Origin: an uncultured Pelagibacteraceae bacterium | GTDB lineage: Bacteria; Pseudomonadota; Alphaproteobacteria; Pelagibacterales; Pelagibacteraceae | Direction of reading: 5' to 3' | DNA: 64,000 bases | NCBI GenBank assembly: GCA_902567495.1 | Contig: CACFMO010000001.1 | Coordinates: forward strand, 62,001 to 126,000 | In this document: positions 19,944 to 31,306 of the stretch, piece by piece | How positions within the stretch are numbered: the stretch's first letter is position 1 | Layout: each line of letters begins with the position of its first letter | Notes under the pieces: generated by a model | The model's database searches: none | The model's input: only the letters and a program-made list of their open reading frames with translations | Told to the model about the DNA's origin: nothing | Made by a program: the position numbers and the translations under genes

Positions 19944-21477
19944 GAATTTTTATATTACAACTCCAATATATTATCCATCCGGTAAACCTCATATGGGTCA
20001 CGCATATTCAAGTATTATTGCTGATATATTTGCGAGGTTTAAAAGATTGGAAAATTACAATGTAAGATTTTTAACCGGTACTGACGAGCACGGTTTAAAA
20101 ATTCAAAGGGAAGCTGAAAAAAATTCTAAACAACCTAAAGCTTTTTGTGATGAGTTATCCCTCAAATTTAAAAGTCTAAGCAAAACCCTTAATCTCTCTA
20201 ATAATGATTTTATTAGAACTACAGAAAAAAGACATCATAAAGCAGTAAATGAAATCTGGGATAGATTAGTAAAGTCTAATGATATTTATTTATCAAAATA
20301 TAGCGGCTGGTATTCAGTTTCTGATGAAGCTTATTATGACAATGATGAAATAGAGTCAAAAAATAACATTAAAGTTGCTAAAGTTTCTGGATCAAGAGTT
20401 GAGTGGGTTGAAGAAGAGTCTTTTTTTTTTAAATTATCTTCCTGGGAAAAAAAATTGCTTGATTTCTATCAATCAAATCCCAATTTTATTCTTCCAAAAT
20501 CACGTAAAAATGAAGTCGTTGAATTTGTAAAAGGTGGTTTGAAAGATTTGTCAGTAAGCAGAACATCATTTTCATGGGGTATACCTGTACCAAAAAATAA
20601 TAAACATGTAATTTATGTTTGGCTTGATGCTTTGACAAATTATTTAAGTTCTTTAGATTTTCCAGATCAAAAAAATATAAAATATAAAAATTTTTGGCCG
20701 GCTGATATTCATATAATCGGAAAAGATATCTTGCGATTTCATGCAATTTATTGGCCTGCATTTTTGATGGCTGCTAAACTACCATTACCTAAAAGAGTTT
20801 ATGGCCACGGTTGGATATTATCAGATGAAAAAAAAATGTCTAAATCTCTTGGAAATATTCTAGATCCTTTAGAAATTATTAATGAATATGGAGTAGATCC
20901 TTTAAGATATTATTTAGTTAAACAGGTTTCCCTAGGAAACGATGGAAGCATTTCTTTAAAAAGTTTACATGATTGTATTAATAATGATTTAGCAAACAAT
21001 TATGGAAATTTATGTCAAAGAGTATTTTCATTTGTTGAAAAAAATTGTGATTCAAAAATTCCAAATTACACAAATCTTTCAAAAGAAGACGAAATCATTA
21101 CAAAAAATCTCATAAAGAAAATTCCTGATTTACAAAATTTAATGAATAAACAAGATTTAAACCAATATATTAAAGAAGTTATAAACTTTTCTTTCAGTGC
21201 TAATAAATATTTTAATGATCTAAAGCCATGGGACTTGAAAAAAGTTAATATAGAGAGGATGAATGCAGTCATTTATACAGTACTGAATCAAATAAAATCT
21301 ATTAGTATACTATTATATCCAATAATACCTGATTCAACTCAAAAAGTATTAGACTGTCTTGGCGTACCAAAGAATGAGTTTAATCTTGATTGTCTATTAA
21401 ATTTTAAATATTTAAAAATGAATCTAAGTATTAAAAAACCCGGTATCTTATTTAAAAAAATTGAAAATGATAATTGA
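19933..21477 (+). CDS. metG: Methionyl-tRNA synthetase
   Basis: YYPSGKPHMGHAYSSI, FLTGTDEHGLKIQ, KMSKSLGN. Confidence 0.95.
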   Translation: MSGKNFYITTPIYYPSGKPHMGHAYSSIIADIFARFKRLENYNVRFLTGTDEHGLKIQREAEKNSKQPKAFCDELSLKFKSLSKTLNLSNNDFIRTTEKRHHKAVNEIWDRLVKSNDIYLSKYSGWYSVSDEAYYDNDEIESKNNIKVAKVSGSRVEWVEEESFFFKLSSWEKKLLDFYQSNPNFILPKSRKNEVVEFVKGGLKDLSVSRTSFSWGIPVPKNNKHVIYVWLDALTNYLSSLDFPDQKNIKYKNFWPADIHIIGKDILRFHAIYWPAFLMAAKLPLPKRVYGHGWILSDEKKMSKSLGNILDPLEIINEYGVDPLRYYLVKQVSLGNDGSISLKSLHDCINNDLANNYGNLCQRVFSFVEKNCDSKIPNYTNLSKEDEIITKNLIKKIPDLQNLMNKQDLNQYIKEVINFSFSANKYFNDLKPWDLKKVNIERMNAVIYTVLNQIKSISILLYPIIPDSTQKVLDCLGVPKNEFNLDCLLNFKYLKMNLSIKKPGILFKKIENDN

Positions 21478-22243
21478 TTCACATTGCCATTTAGACTATC
21501 AGCCACTATTTAATAATTTACAAAATGTTATTAAAAGAGCAAATAACAATGGAGTAAAGTATTTCTTAACTATTTCTACTACTGATCAAAGCTTTAAAAA
21601 TATTTTAAATATATTGAAAAACTATAATAATATTTTTGGTTCTTACGGTATACATCCTCATGAGGCTAAAAATTATGAAAATTTGAAGGTTGAAAAGATA
21701 ATAGAAAATTTAAGTTTAAATAAAAATTTAATTGGTGTCGGTGAAACTGGTTTAGATTTTTATTATAATCATTCAGATAAGAATATTCAAAAAGAATGTT
21801 TCATTAAACATATTCATGCTAGCCAACAAACATCAAAAACATTAATTGTACATTCAAGATCTGCTGATAATGAAATGTTTGATATTTTATCTAGCGAGTT
21901 TAAAAATAAAAATTTCAATATTCTAATGCACTGTTTTACAGGCAATAAAGATTTCGCACATAAACTTCTGAGTCTAAATTGTTATTTTTCAGCAAGTGGA
22001 ATAATAACATTTAAAAAAAGTAATGATTTAGCAAATACATTTAAATCTATTCCTAACAATAGAATACTTATAGAAACAGATTCTCCTTATTTGTCACCAG
22101 AACCTTTGCGTGGTAAAACAAATGAACCAGGAAATTTAAAATATACATTAAAATTCTTAGCAAATTTAAAAAATGAGACAGAGGAAAATTTTTCAATGAT
22201 TACAACTAATAATTTTTTTAAATTGTTTAATATAAATATTTGA
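21461..22243 (+). CDS. tatD: TatD-family hydrolase
   Basis: IDSHCHLDY, GIHPHEA, GETGLDFYY, MHCFTG, LIETDSPYLSPEPLRGK. Confidence 0.93.
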   Translation: MKMIIDSHCHLDYQPLFNNLQNVIKRANNNGVKYFLTISTTDQSFKNILNILKNYNNIFGSYGIHPHEAKNYENLKVEKIIENLSLNKNLIGVGETGLDFYYNHSDKNIQKECFIKHIHASQQTSKTLIVHSRSADNEMFDILSSEFKNKNFNILMHCFTGNKDFAHKLLSLNCYFSASGIITFKKSNDLANTFKSIPNNRILIETDSPYLSPEPLRGKTNEPGNLKYTLKFLANLKNETEENFSMITTNNFFKLFNINI

Positions 22244-22244
22244 A

Positions 22245-23009
22245 ATGGAATTGATTATTTTAGGTTGTGGTAGTTCATTGGGTTCACCCTGGATAAATAA
22301 CTACTGGGGAAATTGTGACAAAAAAAATAAACTAAACAAACGCACAAGATGTTCTGCTTTTATCAAAAAAGGTAATTTATCAGTTTTAATTGACTCATCT
22401 CCAGATATAAGAGAGCAATTTATTAAAAACAAAATAAATGATGTTGATTGTGTTCTTTACACACACGAACATTCAGATCAGACAAGTGGTATATTTGAAT
22501 TGAGACCTTTTTTTTGGAAACACAAAAAAAGAATTAACATTTATGCAGATGCAAGAACATTAAAGGCTTTAAAAAAAAAGTATGATTTCTGTTTTTATGG
22601 TGGTCAAGGATATATTCCAATAATGAAGCCTAATTTAATCAAGAAAAAACAAATGATTAAAAAAGGTAAAAATAAAATATTTTTTGATACATTTAAAGTT
22701 GAGCATGGACAAATTACTTCAACAGCGTATGTTTTTAATAAAACAGCTTACCTTAGCGACTGTAGTAATATTAACCCTTCTGATTTAAAAAAGCTAAAAA
22801 AACTAAATTATTTAATAATAGATTGTCTTAAGTTTAAAAGACACCCTGGACATTTTAATCTAGAAACTAGCATAAGAATTAGCACTTTTTTGAAACCCAA
22901 AAAAACTATTTTAACAAATCTTCATACAGAACTAGATTATAATTTTTTAAAGAAAAATCTTCCTAAAAATATCTTGCCTGCTTATGATGGTATGAGATTA
23001 AAAATCTAG
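22245..23009 (+). CDS. MBL-fold metal-dependent hydrolase (PhnP-like)
   Basis: LGCGSSLGSPWI, LIDSSPDIREQ, YTHEHSDQTSG, KRHPGHFNLE. Confidence 0.85.
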   Translation: MELIILGCGSSLGSPWINNYWGNCDKKNKLNKRTRCSAFIKKGNLSVLIDSSPDIREQFIKNKINDVDCVLYTHEHSDQTSGIFELRPFFWKHKKRINIYADARTLKALKKKYDFCFYGGQGYIPIMKPNLIKKKQMIKKGKNKIFFDTFKVEHGQITSTAYVFNKTAYLSDCSNINPSDLKKLKKLNYLIIDCLKFKRHPGHFNLETSIRISTFLKPKKTILTNLHTELDYNFLKKNLPKNILPAYDGMRLKI

Positions 23010-23010
23010 T

Positions 23011-23562
23011 TTATTTGTTAAGAGCTTCCTCTATAACTTTAACAAATTTACCTGACGTAGGCTTTGTCATAGATGAAAATGTATCAAATATCTTTCCATT
23101 CTTACCTATTATAATTTTATGAAAATTCCACTTAGGTACAGCATTTTTACCATAATTTTTATTTGCCCATTTATAAAATTCGTGTGCTTCACTACCTTTG
23201 ACCTTGACTTTTTCAGTCATTGGAAAACTAATTCCAAATTTTGCTTCACAAAAATTCTTAATTTCCTTATTCGTTTCCATTTCTTGATTAAAAGAATTTG
23301 AAGGTACACCTATTACTACTAATCCTTTATTTTGATATTTTTCCCAAATTTCTTGAAGATCTTCATATTGAGAGGTAAAACCACAATAACTTGCAACATT
23401 AGTAATAACCATTACTTTATCTTTAAAATCAGCAAGTTTCATTTCTGAACCGTCAAGATCTTTGAAAGAGAAATCAAATGCCAGCTTTTCATAAGAAGCA
23501 TTAAGATTGGACGAAAAAAGAGAAATCATAATTATTAAAAATATTATTTTTGATTTAAGCAT
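23011..23562 (-). CDS. Glutathione peroxidase family protein with predicted signal peptide
   Basis: VASYCGFTSQYEDLQ, GVPSNSFNQE, KWNFHKIIIGKNG; N-terminal hydrophobic leader MLKSKIIFLIIMISLFSSNLNA. Confidence 0.9.
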   Translation of the reverse strand: MLKSKIIFLIIMISLFSSNLNASYEKLAFDFSFKDLDGSEMKLADFKDKVMVITNVASYCGFTSQYEDLQEIWEKYQNKGLVVIGVPSNSFNQEMETNKEIKNFCEAKFGISFPMTEKVKVKGSEAHEFYKWANKNYGKNAVPKWNFHKIIIGKNGKIFDTFSSMTKPTSGKFVKVIEEALNK

Positions 23563-23569
23563 TTAAATT

Positions 23570-24751
23570 TTATTTTTTACTTAATAAAATCAACATATAC
23601 CCAAAAAGAGTTGAGGCAAGTGAACCTAATAGCACACCTATTTTAACACCACTTAAATATTGAGTTGTTTCAACAAACGCTAAGTTTCCGACGAATAAAC
23701 TCATTGTAAAGCCGATTCCCGTCAATACACCTACGCCATATAATTTTAACCAATCCGAGTCATTTGGCATCTCAGCAAATTTTAATTTAATTGAAATATA
23801 TGAAAAAATGAAAACGCCAAATTGTTTACCGAAAAATAATCCACATAAAATTCCTAATGGTACTGGATTCATTAATGTTGCTAAAGTTAATCCTTCAAGA
23901 GAAACACCAGCATTTGCAAAAGCGAAGATTGGCATAATACCAAAAGCAACATATGGTGAGATTGCATGTTCGAGTTTAATCAGCATTGAATTTTTATGTG
24001 AGTTTTTATTTTCCTTATCTTTATGTGGTATCGTTAAAGCTAATAAAACCCCTGCTATAGTTGCGTGAATACCAGATGAATGAGTAAAGTCCCATAAAAA
24101 AATACCAACTATGAGATAAGGAATAAAACTTCTTACATTTAATCTATTAAAAATTATTAATATAATGATTGATACTAACATTAGTATTAAATACATAGCT
24201 TGTATTTTTCCTGAATAAAAAAAGGCAATTATCACAATTGCACCCAAATCATCAATAATAGCTAAAGCAGTTAAAAAAACTTTTAAGGAAATTGGAACTC
24301 TTTTTCCAAGTAAAGATAATACACCTAATGAAAATGCTATATCAGTAGCTGAGGGAATCGCCCATCCTTTTAGGGTTTCAGAATTTCCATAATTGATAGC
24401 AACGTAAATTAAAGCTGGCACCAACATCCCACCAACAGCAGCAATTATTGGAAGTGATGCTTGTTTTGGGTTTGATAACTCTCCTTGAATAAATTCTCTT
24501 TTTATTTCTAAAGAAACCAAAAAGAAAAATATTGCCATTAAAACATCGTTGATCCAGTGTAATACAGATAATTTTAATTTAAATTCTCCAAAACCAAGAG
24601 CAAAATAAGAGTTTAAAATATCATAATAGATAGATGCTAATTCACTATTACTAACAAATAATGCAATTATTGCAGCAAAAAGTAAAACAAGACCCGATGC
24701 AGCCTCTAATTTAAAAAACCATTTAAAGGGTTTTGATATATGTTGAATCAT
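23570..24751 (-). CDS. nhaA: Na+/H+ antiporter NhaA
   Basis: WINDVLMAIFFFLVSLEIKREFIQGEL, WAIPSATDIAFSLGVL, LAIIDDLGAIVIIA, GVLTGIGFTMSLF. Confidence 0.95.
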   Translation of the reverse strand: MIQHISKPFKWFFKLEAASGLVLLFAAIIALFVSNSELASIYYDILNSYFALGFGEFKLKLSVLHWINDVLMAIFFFLVSLEIKREFIQGELSNPKQASLPIIAAVGGMLVPALIYVAINYGNSETLKGWAIPSATDIAFSLGVLSLLGKRVPISLKVFLTALAIIDDLGAIVIIAFFYSGKIQAMYLILMLVSIIILIIFNRLNVRSFIPYLIVGIFLWDFTHSSGIHATIAGVLLALTIPHKDKENKNSHKNSMLIKLEHAISPYVAFGIMPIFAFANAGVSLEGLTLATLMNPVPLGILCGLFFGKQFGVFIFSYISIKLKFAEMPNDSDWLKLYGVGVLTGIGFTMSLFVGNLAFVETTQYLSGVKIGVLLGSLASTLFGYMLILLSKK

Positions 24752-24835
24752 AATACTAATTATATCTCAATTATATTGATTGGACTTATGTTTCAATTGA
24801 TAAAATTCATTTATTCATCTATATAAATAACCTCT

Positions 24836-24912
<77 letters not shown>

Positions 24913-24916
24913 TTTT

Positions 24917-27139
24917 ATGAAAATAAACAAAGTCGTTATTATAGGATCAGGAACAATGGGAAGTGGTATAGCTGCTCATTTATGCAACGCAAATATTCCA
25001 GTTGTATTACTCGATCTAAAAGATGAAATTGTAGAAAAAGCCCGTGAGAGAATATTAAAATCAAAACCACCACTTTTATTTGAAAAATCCAAAATCGATG
25101 GATTAAAAATAGGTACAATAACTAAAAATTTTGATCAAATTTCTGATGCAGATTGGATTATAGAAGCAGTAGTTGAAAGAATTGATATAAAGCACGACAT
25201 ATATAAAAAAATATTTGATAAAAGAAAGAAAAATTCTGTAGTTTCCTCTAATACATCAACAATTCCTCTTAAAATATTATCTAAAAAATTAAATGAAAAT
25301 GATAAAAAAGATTTTTGTATAACGCATTTTTTTAATCCAGTAAGATACATGGGGCTTCTAGAAATAGTCAGAGAAGAAAACAATGATAAAAGCAAAATAG
25401 AATTACTGAAAGACTTTTGTGAAAAAAAACTAGGAAAAGGTGTAATTGTATGTGGTGATACACCTGGTTTTTTAGGAAATAGAATTGGCGTCTATTCAAT
25501 GCAAATTGCTATGACAGAAGCTATTTCAATGAAACTTTCAATAGAGGAAGCCGATGCTGTATTTGGAAGACCAATGGGTATCCCAAAAACAGGTGTTTTT
25601 GCATTATATGATTTAATAGGTATCGATCTAATGTCAGATGTTCTTAAAAGTTTTAAAAAAGAATTGGATCCAAAAGACGATTTCCAAAATGTTGTAGACG
25701 GAATACCAATTATCAAAACTCTAATTGATAGCGGATATACTGGTCGTAAAGGGAAGGGTGGTTTCTATAGAATAAATAAGGAAAATAATAAGAAAATCCT
25801 TGAAGCTCTTGATATAAATGAAAATACTTATTCTCCATCAAAAAAGATTGAACTAAATATTGAAAAAGTAAATCTTTTGGAATTAATTAATAGAGATGAT
25901 AAATATGGAAAATATGCATGGTCAGTAATATCAAAAATAATTCTATATTCTTCATCTTTAGTACCCAAAATAACAAAACATTATAACGATATAGATGAAG
26001 CACTAAGGCTTGGTTTTAATTGGTCTATGGGACCTTTTGAAATGTTAGAGTCGATTGGTTTGGATAATTTTTTTTCAAAACTAGGTGATACAAAACTAAA
26101 TCCCTTTTTACAAAATCTCAAAAATAAGGGATCTAAAAATTTTTACGGAGAACGTCAAAAATATACGAATATCCAAACTCTTGGCAAAATTAAAAGATTA
26201 GTTACTAAGGTAGACAAAAATGATTCTGCAGAAATTTTTAGATTTAATGATTTTAATATTGTTGAATTTAATACTAAAGCTAATGCCTTAGACTATAATT
26301 CTATGGATGCTCTAATGAATGCCACCGACAAACCCTTAATTATAATAAATGAGAGTATGCAATTTTCTGCAGGAGTTAATCTTAATTATGTTATGGAATT
26401 TGTTAAAAAGGGCGATATGAAATCTGTTGAAAAATTTATTAAGTATTTTCAGAAAACTTGTAAACATTTAAAGTATTGTGAAAATCCAGTTATATCCGCA
26501 CCCTCTGGTTTAGCCCTTGGTGGTGGCGAAGAAGTATTGCTACAAAGTAATTACGTTGTTTCTCATACAAATATAGTTATGGGTTTAGTTGAAACTATTG
26601 TTGGTTTGGTTCCTGCAGGTGGGGGCTGTAAAGAGCTTTTATGGCGCTGGACACAAACTGATGATTCAAAAAATGATCCAGAATTCGCTTCACTTAAGGT
26701 GTTTGATATTATTGGCTATGCCAAAACTGCCACTTCACCTCAAGAGGCAAAACCTCTTTTATTTTTAGATAGCAACCACGAGGTCATTATCAATCGAAAC
26801 AACCTTTTTGAGGTAGCAAAAAAATTTATTGAAAAAAATAAAGAATTTAACCCTCCTATTGAATGCAAATTTAAATTATCAGGTAACCAAGTGAGACAAA
26901 AAATGCAAAAGAAACTTGATGAATTATATAATAATAAAAAGATATTAGATCATGGTATGGTAGTTGGTAAAGAATTAGCATATGTATTGAGTGGAGGAGA
27001 TACTGAAAAAAATAAAGAAATTTCCGAAGATCAAATGTATACTCTTGAATTAAATAGTTTTATGAAATTATTAGAAACTCGAAATACCCAAAATAGAATA
27101 GCTCATACTTTAAAAACAGGAAAACCACTTATAAATTAA
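24917..27139 (+). CDS. 3-hydroxyacyl-CoA dehydrogenase / enoyl-CoA hydratase fusion (HCDH domain first)
   Basis: [46 protein letters not shown]-terminal crotonase-like [17 protein letters not shown]. The supplied ORF start at 24869 lies within tRNA-Pro, so ATG 24917 is preferred. Confidence 0.92.
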   Translation: MKINKVVIIGSGTMGSGIAAHLCNANIPVVLLDLKDEIVEKARERILKSKPPLLFEKSKIDGLKIGTITKNFDQISDADWIIEAVVERIDIKHDIYKKIFDKRKKNSVVSSNTSTIPLKILSKKLNENDKKDFCITHFFNPVRYMGLLEIVREENNDKSKIELLKDFCEKKLGKGVIVCGDTPGFLGNRIGVYSMQIAMTEAISMKLSIEEADAVFGRPMGIPKTGVFALYDLIGIDLMSDVLKSFKKELDPKDDFQNVVDGIPIIKTLIDSGYTGRKGKGGFYRINKENNKKILEALDINENTYSPSKKIELNIEKVNLLELINRDDKYGKYAWSVISKIILYSSSLVPKITKHYNDIDEALRLGFNWSMGPFEMLESIGLDNFFSKLGDTKLNPFLQNLKNKGSKNFYGERQKYTNIQTLGKIKRLVTKVDKNDSAEIFRFNDFNIVEFNTKANALDYNSMDALMNATDKPLIIINESMQFSAGVNLNYVMEFVKKGDMKSVEKFIKYFQKTCKHLKYCENPVISAPSGLALGGGEEVLLQSNYVVSHTNIVMGLVETIVGLVPAGGGCKELLWRWTQTDDSKNDPEFASLKVFDIIGYAKTATSPQEAKPLLFLDSNHEVIINRNNLFEVAKKFIEKNKEFNPPIECKFKLSGNQVRQKMQKKLDELYNNKKILDHGMVVGKELAYVLSGGDTEKNKEISEDQMYTLELNSFMKLLETRNTQNRIAHTLKTGKPLIN

Positions 27140-28900
27140 ATGCCTATATATAATGCACCAGTTGAAGAAATGATGTTTTTATTTGACCATTTAAAAGATA
27201 ATAAAAACTACAAAGAAATAGATAAATACAAAGATATAAATTCTGATTTAGTTAAAGATATTCTACAACAAGCAGCTAAAATTAATCAGGAGTTAATCCT
27301 ACCTCTAGCAAAAATTGGTGATGAAAAGCCTTGTGTTTATGAAAATGGAATAGTTCGATCTCCACCAGGATATAAAGAGGCTTACAAAAAATTTATTGAA
27401 GATGGATGGACATCGTTATCTTGTGACCCAAAATATGGTGGTCAAGGTATGCCAAAGACCGTTAGTACATTTTTTGAGGAGATGCTTTCATCCTCTAGTC
27501 TTTCTTTTAAACTTTATAGTGAATTAAGTATTGGAGCATATAACTGCATACTTCATCATGCAGATGAAGAAATTAAAAATAAGTATTTACCAAAAATCGT
27601 TGAAGGTAAATGGAGTGGTACAATGTGTCTTACTGAGTCCCACTGTGGCACAGATCTGGGGCTATTGAAAACTAAAGCCGTTAAACAAAAAGATAATTTT
27701 TATAAGTTAACCGGACAAAAAATTTTTATAACCTCAGGCGATCATGATTTAACCGAAAATATAATACATTTAGTTTTAGCAAGAGTACCTGGATCTCCAT
27801 CTGGAACAAAAGGTATTAGTTTATTTCTTGTTCCTAAATTTGTTGTTAAAGACGATGGATCAATCGGTCCAAGAAATGGAGTGAATACTGGATCAATAGA
27901 GACAAAAATGGGAATTAAGGGATCTCCAACTTGTGTTCTAAATTTTGAAAATGCAACTGGCTATATGATAGGACCTGAAAATAAAGGTTTAAGCTCTATG
28001 TTCACTATGATGAACCTAGAAAGAATTGTCGTGGGTATTCAAGGTTTAGGTATTTCGGAAACAGCATACCAAAATGCTCTTTCATACGCTAAAGAGAGAA
28101 AACAGGGTAAAGCAAATAATAGTAATAATAAAGATGCGGATTTAATAATTAAGCACGCAGATATTAGAAGAAGTTTAATGAATATGAAATCATTAATTGA
28201 AGGTCAAAGATCTTTAGCTTTTTGGGTTTCACAACAAATAGATGTAAGTTTAAATCATTCTAACTCAACAATTAAAAAAAATGCAAATGATATGGTTTCT
28301 ATGATGACTCCACTTATAAAATCTTTTTTTACTGATATAGGAATGGAAATAACAAATGATGCGATACAAGTTTTTGGTGGATATGGTTATACTAAAGATC
28401 AAGGAATTGAACAATTATTTAGAGATAATAGAATTACCCCCATATATGAAGGAACAAATTCAGTTCAAGCTATTGATTTAGTTTTTAGAAAAATTCTGAA
28501 TAATAATATTTATGATAACTATATAGCTCAAATTACAAAAGAGATACAAGAGTATGAAAAAAATAAAGAACTAGCAATATTTGTTCAAAAATTTCATAAA
28601 TATGTTGAGCTTATAAATAATTTTACTTCCTGGCTTATTGAAAAAAATAAAAATTCAAAAGATGATGTTAGTGCAGCCTGCAATGATTATTTGAAAGTTT
28701 TAGGTTATTTGGGTCTAGCTCATTCTTGGCTAAAAATTCTTAAAGTTAGCTACGATAAATATGATACTAATAAATCTTTTTTCGAAGACAAAATAAATAC
28801 AGCGACTTACTATTTTGATAAAATCTTACCAAGAGCCCAAAGTCATTATTTATCGGCGGTAACAGGAAGTCAATCAATGATGAAGGCGAATTTTAATTGA
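27140..28900 (+). CDS. Acyl-CoA dehydrogenase (DmdC-like by context)
   Basis: GTMCLTESHCGTDLGLLKTKA, KIFITSGDHD, QVFGGYGYTKDQGIEQLFRDNRITPIYEGTN; ~586 aa long-form ACAD. Confidence 0.92.
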   Translation: MPIYNAPVEEMMFLFDHLKDNKNYKEIDKYKDINSDLVKDILQQAAKINQELILPLAKIGDEKPCVYENGIVRSPPGYKEAYKKFIEDGWTSLSCDPKYGGQGMPKTVSTFFEEMLSSSSLSFKLYSELSIGAYNCILHHADEEIKNKYLPKIVEGKWSGTMCLTESHCGTDLGLLKTKAVKQKDNFYKLTGQKIFITSGDHDLTENIIHLVLARVPGSPSGTKGISLFLVPKFVVKDDGSIGPRNGVNTGSIETKMGIKGSPTCVLNFENATGYMIGPENKGLSSMFTMMNLERIVVGIQGLGISETAYQNALSYAKERKQGKANNSNNKDADLIIKHADIRRSLMNMKSLIEGQRSLAFWVSQQIDVSLNHSNSTIKKNANDMVSMMTPLIKSFFTDIGMEITNDAIQVFGGYGYTKDQGIEQLFRDNRITPIYEGTNSVQAIDLVFRKILNNNIYDNYIAQITKEIQEYEKNKELAIFVQKFHKYVELINNFTSWLIEKNKNSKDDVSAACNDYLKVLGYLGLAHSWLKILKVSYDKYDTNKSFFEDKINTATYYFDKILPRAQSHYLSAVTGSQSMMKANFN

Positions 28901-28901
28901 A

Positions 28902-30530
28902 ATGAACAATTACGAACAGAATCTTGAAAAAAATAAAGCAAACTACGTTCCTTTAACCCCTATAACTTTTTTAGAGAGAACAAAAGATATTTACCCAGAT
29001 TATGAGGCTTTAATTTATAAGAAAAGGACTTACACATGGAAACAAGTTTACGAGAGAGCAATTAAGTTTGCCAGTGCACTAGAAAAACATGGGGTAAAAA
29101 AGGGTGATACTGTCTCTATTATGGCAGCAAATACACCTGAATTATTTGAGGCTCACTATTCAGTTCCAATGACTGGGGCAGTATTAAATACAATTAATAC
29201 TAGATTAGATTCTAAAACAGTAGGTTATATTTTAAATCATGCAGATACTAAAGTCCTAATCGTTGATAGACAATTTAGTCCAGTTGTAAACAAAGCTTTA
29301 GAAACTATGAGTAAAAAAATTTCTGTTATAGATATTATTGATAAGCAAGAAAATTTAAAAGATGCAAAAAAAATTGGCGAACTTGAGTATGAAAGTTTTC
29401 TTAACACAGGAAATGAAAATTTTATTTGGAAAAGACCAGATGATGAGTGGCAGGCAATTTCATTAAACTATACATCAGGAACGACTGGAAATCCTAAAGG
29501 TGTAGTTTATCATCACAGAGGAGGGTATCTCATGGCTACAGGGAGTGTAACTGCATGGAATATGCCAAATAGATTAAATTTTCTTTATACTGTACCGATG
29601 TTTCATTGTAATGGTTGGTGTTATCCCTGGACTTTAGCAATGCTACATGCTCGTGTTATCTGTATTAGAAATATAAGGGCCAAGGAAATATTTGAATTAA
29701 TTTCAGAACATAAAATAACTCATTTTGGAGGTGCCCCAATTATACTAAATATGTTGGCTAATGCACCAAAAGAAGAACAAATAAAATTAAATCACAAAGT
29801 TTATGTTTTAACTGCAGCTGCACCACCACCAAGTATAATTTTTAAAAAAATGAAAGAATTAGGCTTTGAAGTCATGCATGTCTATGGATTGACCGAAACA
29901 TATGGTCATATTCTTCAGTGTGCTTGGAATAGTGAATGGGATAAACTTAATGAGGATGAAAAAGCCGATATAAGTTCACGTCAAGGAGTTCGTTATCCAA
30001 ACACTGAAGATGTTAGAGTTATGAATCCAGAAAATATGAAAACGGTTCCTCATGACGGAAAGACTATAGGAGAAATTATGATTAGAGGAAACGTCGTAAT
30101 GAAAGGTTATTTTAAAGATAAAGAAGCAACGAAAAAATCTATGAAAGATGGATGGTTTCATTCAGGAGATTTAGCTGTAATGCATCCTAATGGCTACATA
30201 CAAATTAAAGATAGATCAAAAGATATAATCATTTCTGGTGGTGAAAATATATCTTCTATTGAAATAGAAAATACTATTTCTAAACATCCATCAGTCTCTT
30301 TATCAGCTGTTGTAGCAAAACCGGATGAAAAGTGGGGTGAGTCTCCATGTGCTTTTGTTGAGCTATCACCACAAAAGAAAGCAACCGAAGAGGAAATCAT
30401 TAAGTTCTGTAGAGAGACACTTGCTGGGTTTAAAATTCCAAAAAAAATAGTTTTCGGAGATCTTCCAAAAACTTCTACCGGGAAGATAAAAAAGTACGAG
30501 CTTAGAGCTAAAGCTAAGGAATTAAGTTGA
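28902..30530 (+). CDS. Acyl-CoA ligase, methylmercaptopropionate-CoA ligase-like (DmdB-like)
   Basis: LNYTSGTTGNPKGVVYHHRGGYLMA, YTVPMFHCNGWCYPWTLAM, HVYGLTETYG, GWFHSGDLAVMHPNGYIQIKDRSKDIIISGGENISS. Confidence 0.9.
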   Translation: MNNYEQNLEKNKANYVPLTPITFLERTKDIYPDYEALIYKKRTYTWKQVYERAIKFASALEKHGVKKGDTVSIMAANTPELFEAHYSVPMTGAVLNTINTRLDSKTVGYILNHADTKVLIVDRQFSPVVNKALETMSKKISVIDIIDKQENLKDAKKIGELEYESFLNTGNENFIWKRPDDEWQAISLNYTSGTTGNPKGVVYHHRGGYLMATGSVTAWNMPNRLNFLYTVPMFHCNGWCYPWTLAMLHARVICIRNIRAKEIFELISEHKITHFGGAPIILNMLANAPKEEQIKLNHKVYVLTAAAPPPSIIFKKMKELGFEVMHVYGLTETYGHILQCAWNSEWDKLNEDEKADISSRQGVRYPNTEDVRVMNPENMKTVPHDGKTIGEIMIRGNVVMKGYFKDKEATKKSMKDGWFHSGDLAVMHPNGYIQIKDRSKDIIISGGENISSIEIENTISKHPSVSLSAVVAKPDEKWGESPCAFVELSPQKKATEEEIIKFCRETLAGFKIPKKIVFGDLPKTSTGKIKKYELRAKAKELS

Positions 30531-31306
30531 TCATTGAAGTCGATAAAAAAAAAGTTTTTGTATCTGATGCAGGACTTACCTTCGATCAAAATAAAGAAAC
30601 AGTTATTTTATTACATGGCAGTGGCCAGTCCCATGTTGTATGGTCATTAACGGAGCAGTATATTTCTTCAGTTGGTTTTAATGTACTTACAATAGATCTG
30701 CCAGGCCATGGAAATTCAGAAGGAAAGAGTTTAAAAAGTATAGAAGAAATTGCAGTTTGGTTAGATAAGTTGTTAAATAAAATTGGCACAAATCAAGTAA
30801 CAATTGTTGGTCATTCTCAAGGTTGCCTGGTCTCATTAGAATTCTCATTAAGATTTCCACAAAAGATTAAAAAGTTAATTTTTGTTGCTGGTGCATATGA
30901 AATTCCAGTTAACAAAAGCTTAATCGATCTTTCATTGTCAGGTGATATGGAGTCTTTGAATTTAATGATGAAATGGGGTTACGGTCATTCAAAACAGTTT
31001 ATAGGAGGTAATCCTTTACAAAAAATTTTAAACTCAACAAGAGAGGTAAGAGAGGTATTAGCCGTAGATTTAATAGCTTGTAATAACTATAAAAATGGCC
31101 TTAAAGCTGTAAAAAATATTAAATTTCCAACTTTGTTTATTTTTGGCGAAATGGACAAAATGATTAAATTGGAAAATGGAAAAAAATTTGCTGAATTAAT
31201 TCCTGGTTCGAAAGTTCATATCATTAAAAACTGCGGTCACATGATAATACTTGAAAATGCTTTTGAAATGAGAGAAAAGGTGGCTGAATTTTTAAAAAAT
31301 GAATAA
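30527..31306 (+). CDS. Alpha/beta hydrolase
   Basis: LLHGSGQSHVVW, TIDLPGHGNSEG, VGHSQGCLVSLE, NCGHMIILEN; TTG start overlapping the upstream stop. Confidence 0.88.
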   Translation: MIIEVDKKKVFVSDAGLTFDQNKETVILLHGSGQSHVVWSLTEQYISSVGFNVLTIDLPGHGNSEGKSLKSIEEIAVWLDKLLNKIGTNQVTIVGHSQGCLVSLEFSLRFPQKIKKLIFVAGAYEIPVNKSLIDLSLSGDMESLNLMMKWGYGHSKQFIGGNPLQKILNSTREVREVLAVDLIACNNYKNGLKAVKNIKFPTLFIFGEMDKMIKLENGKKFAELIPGSKVHIIKNCGHMIILENAFEMREKVAEFLKNE

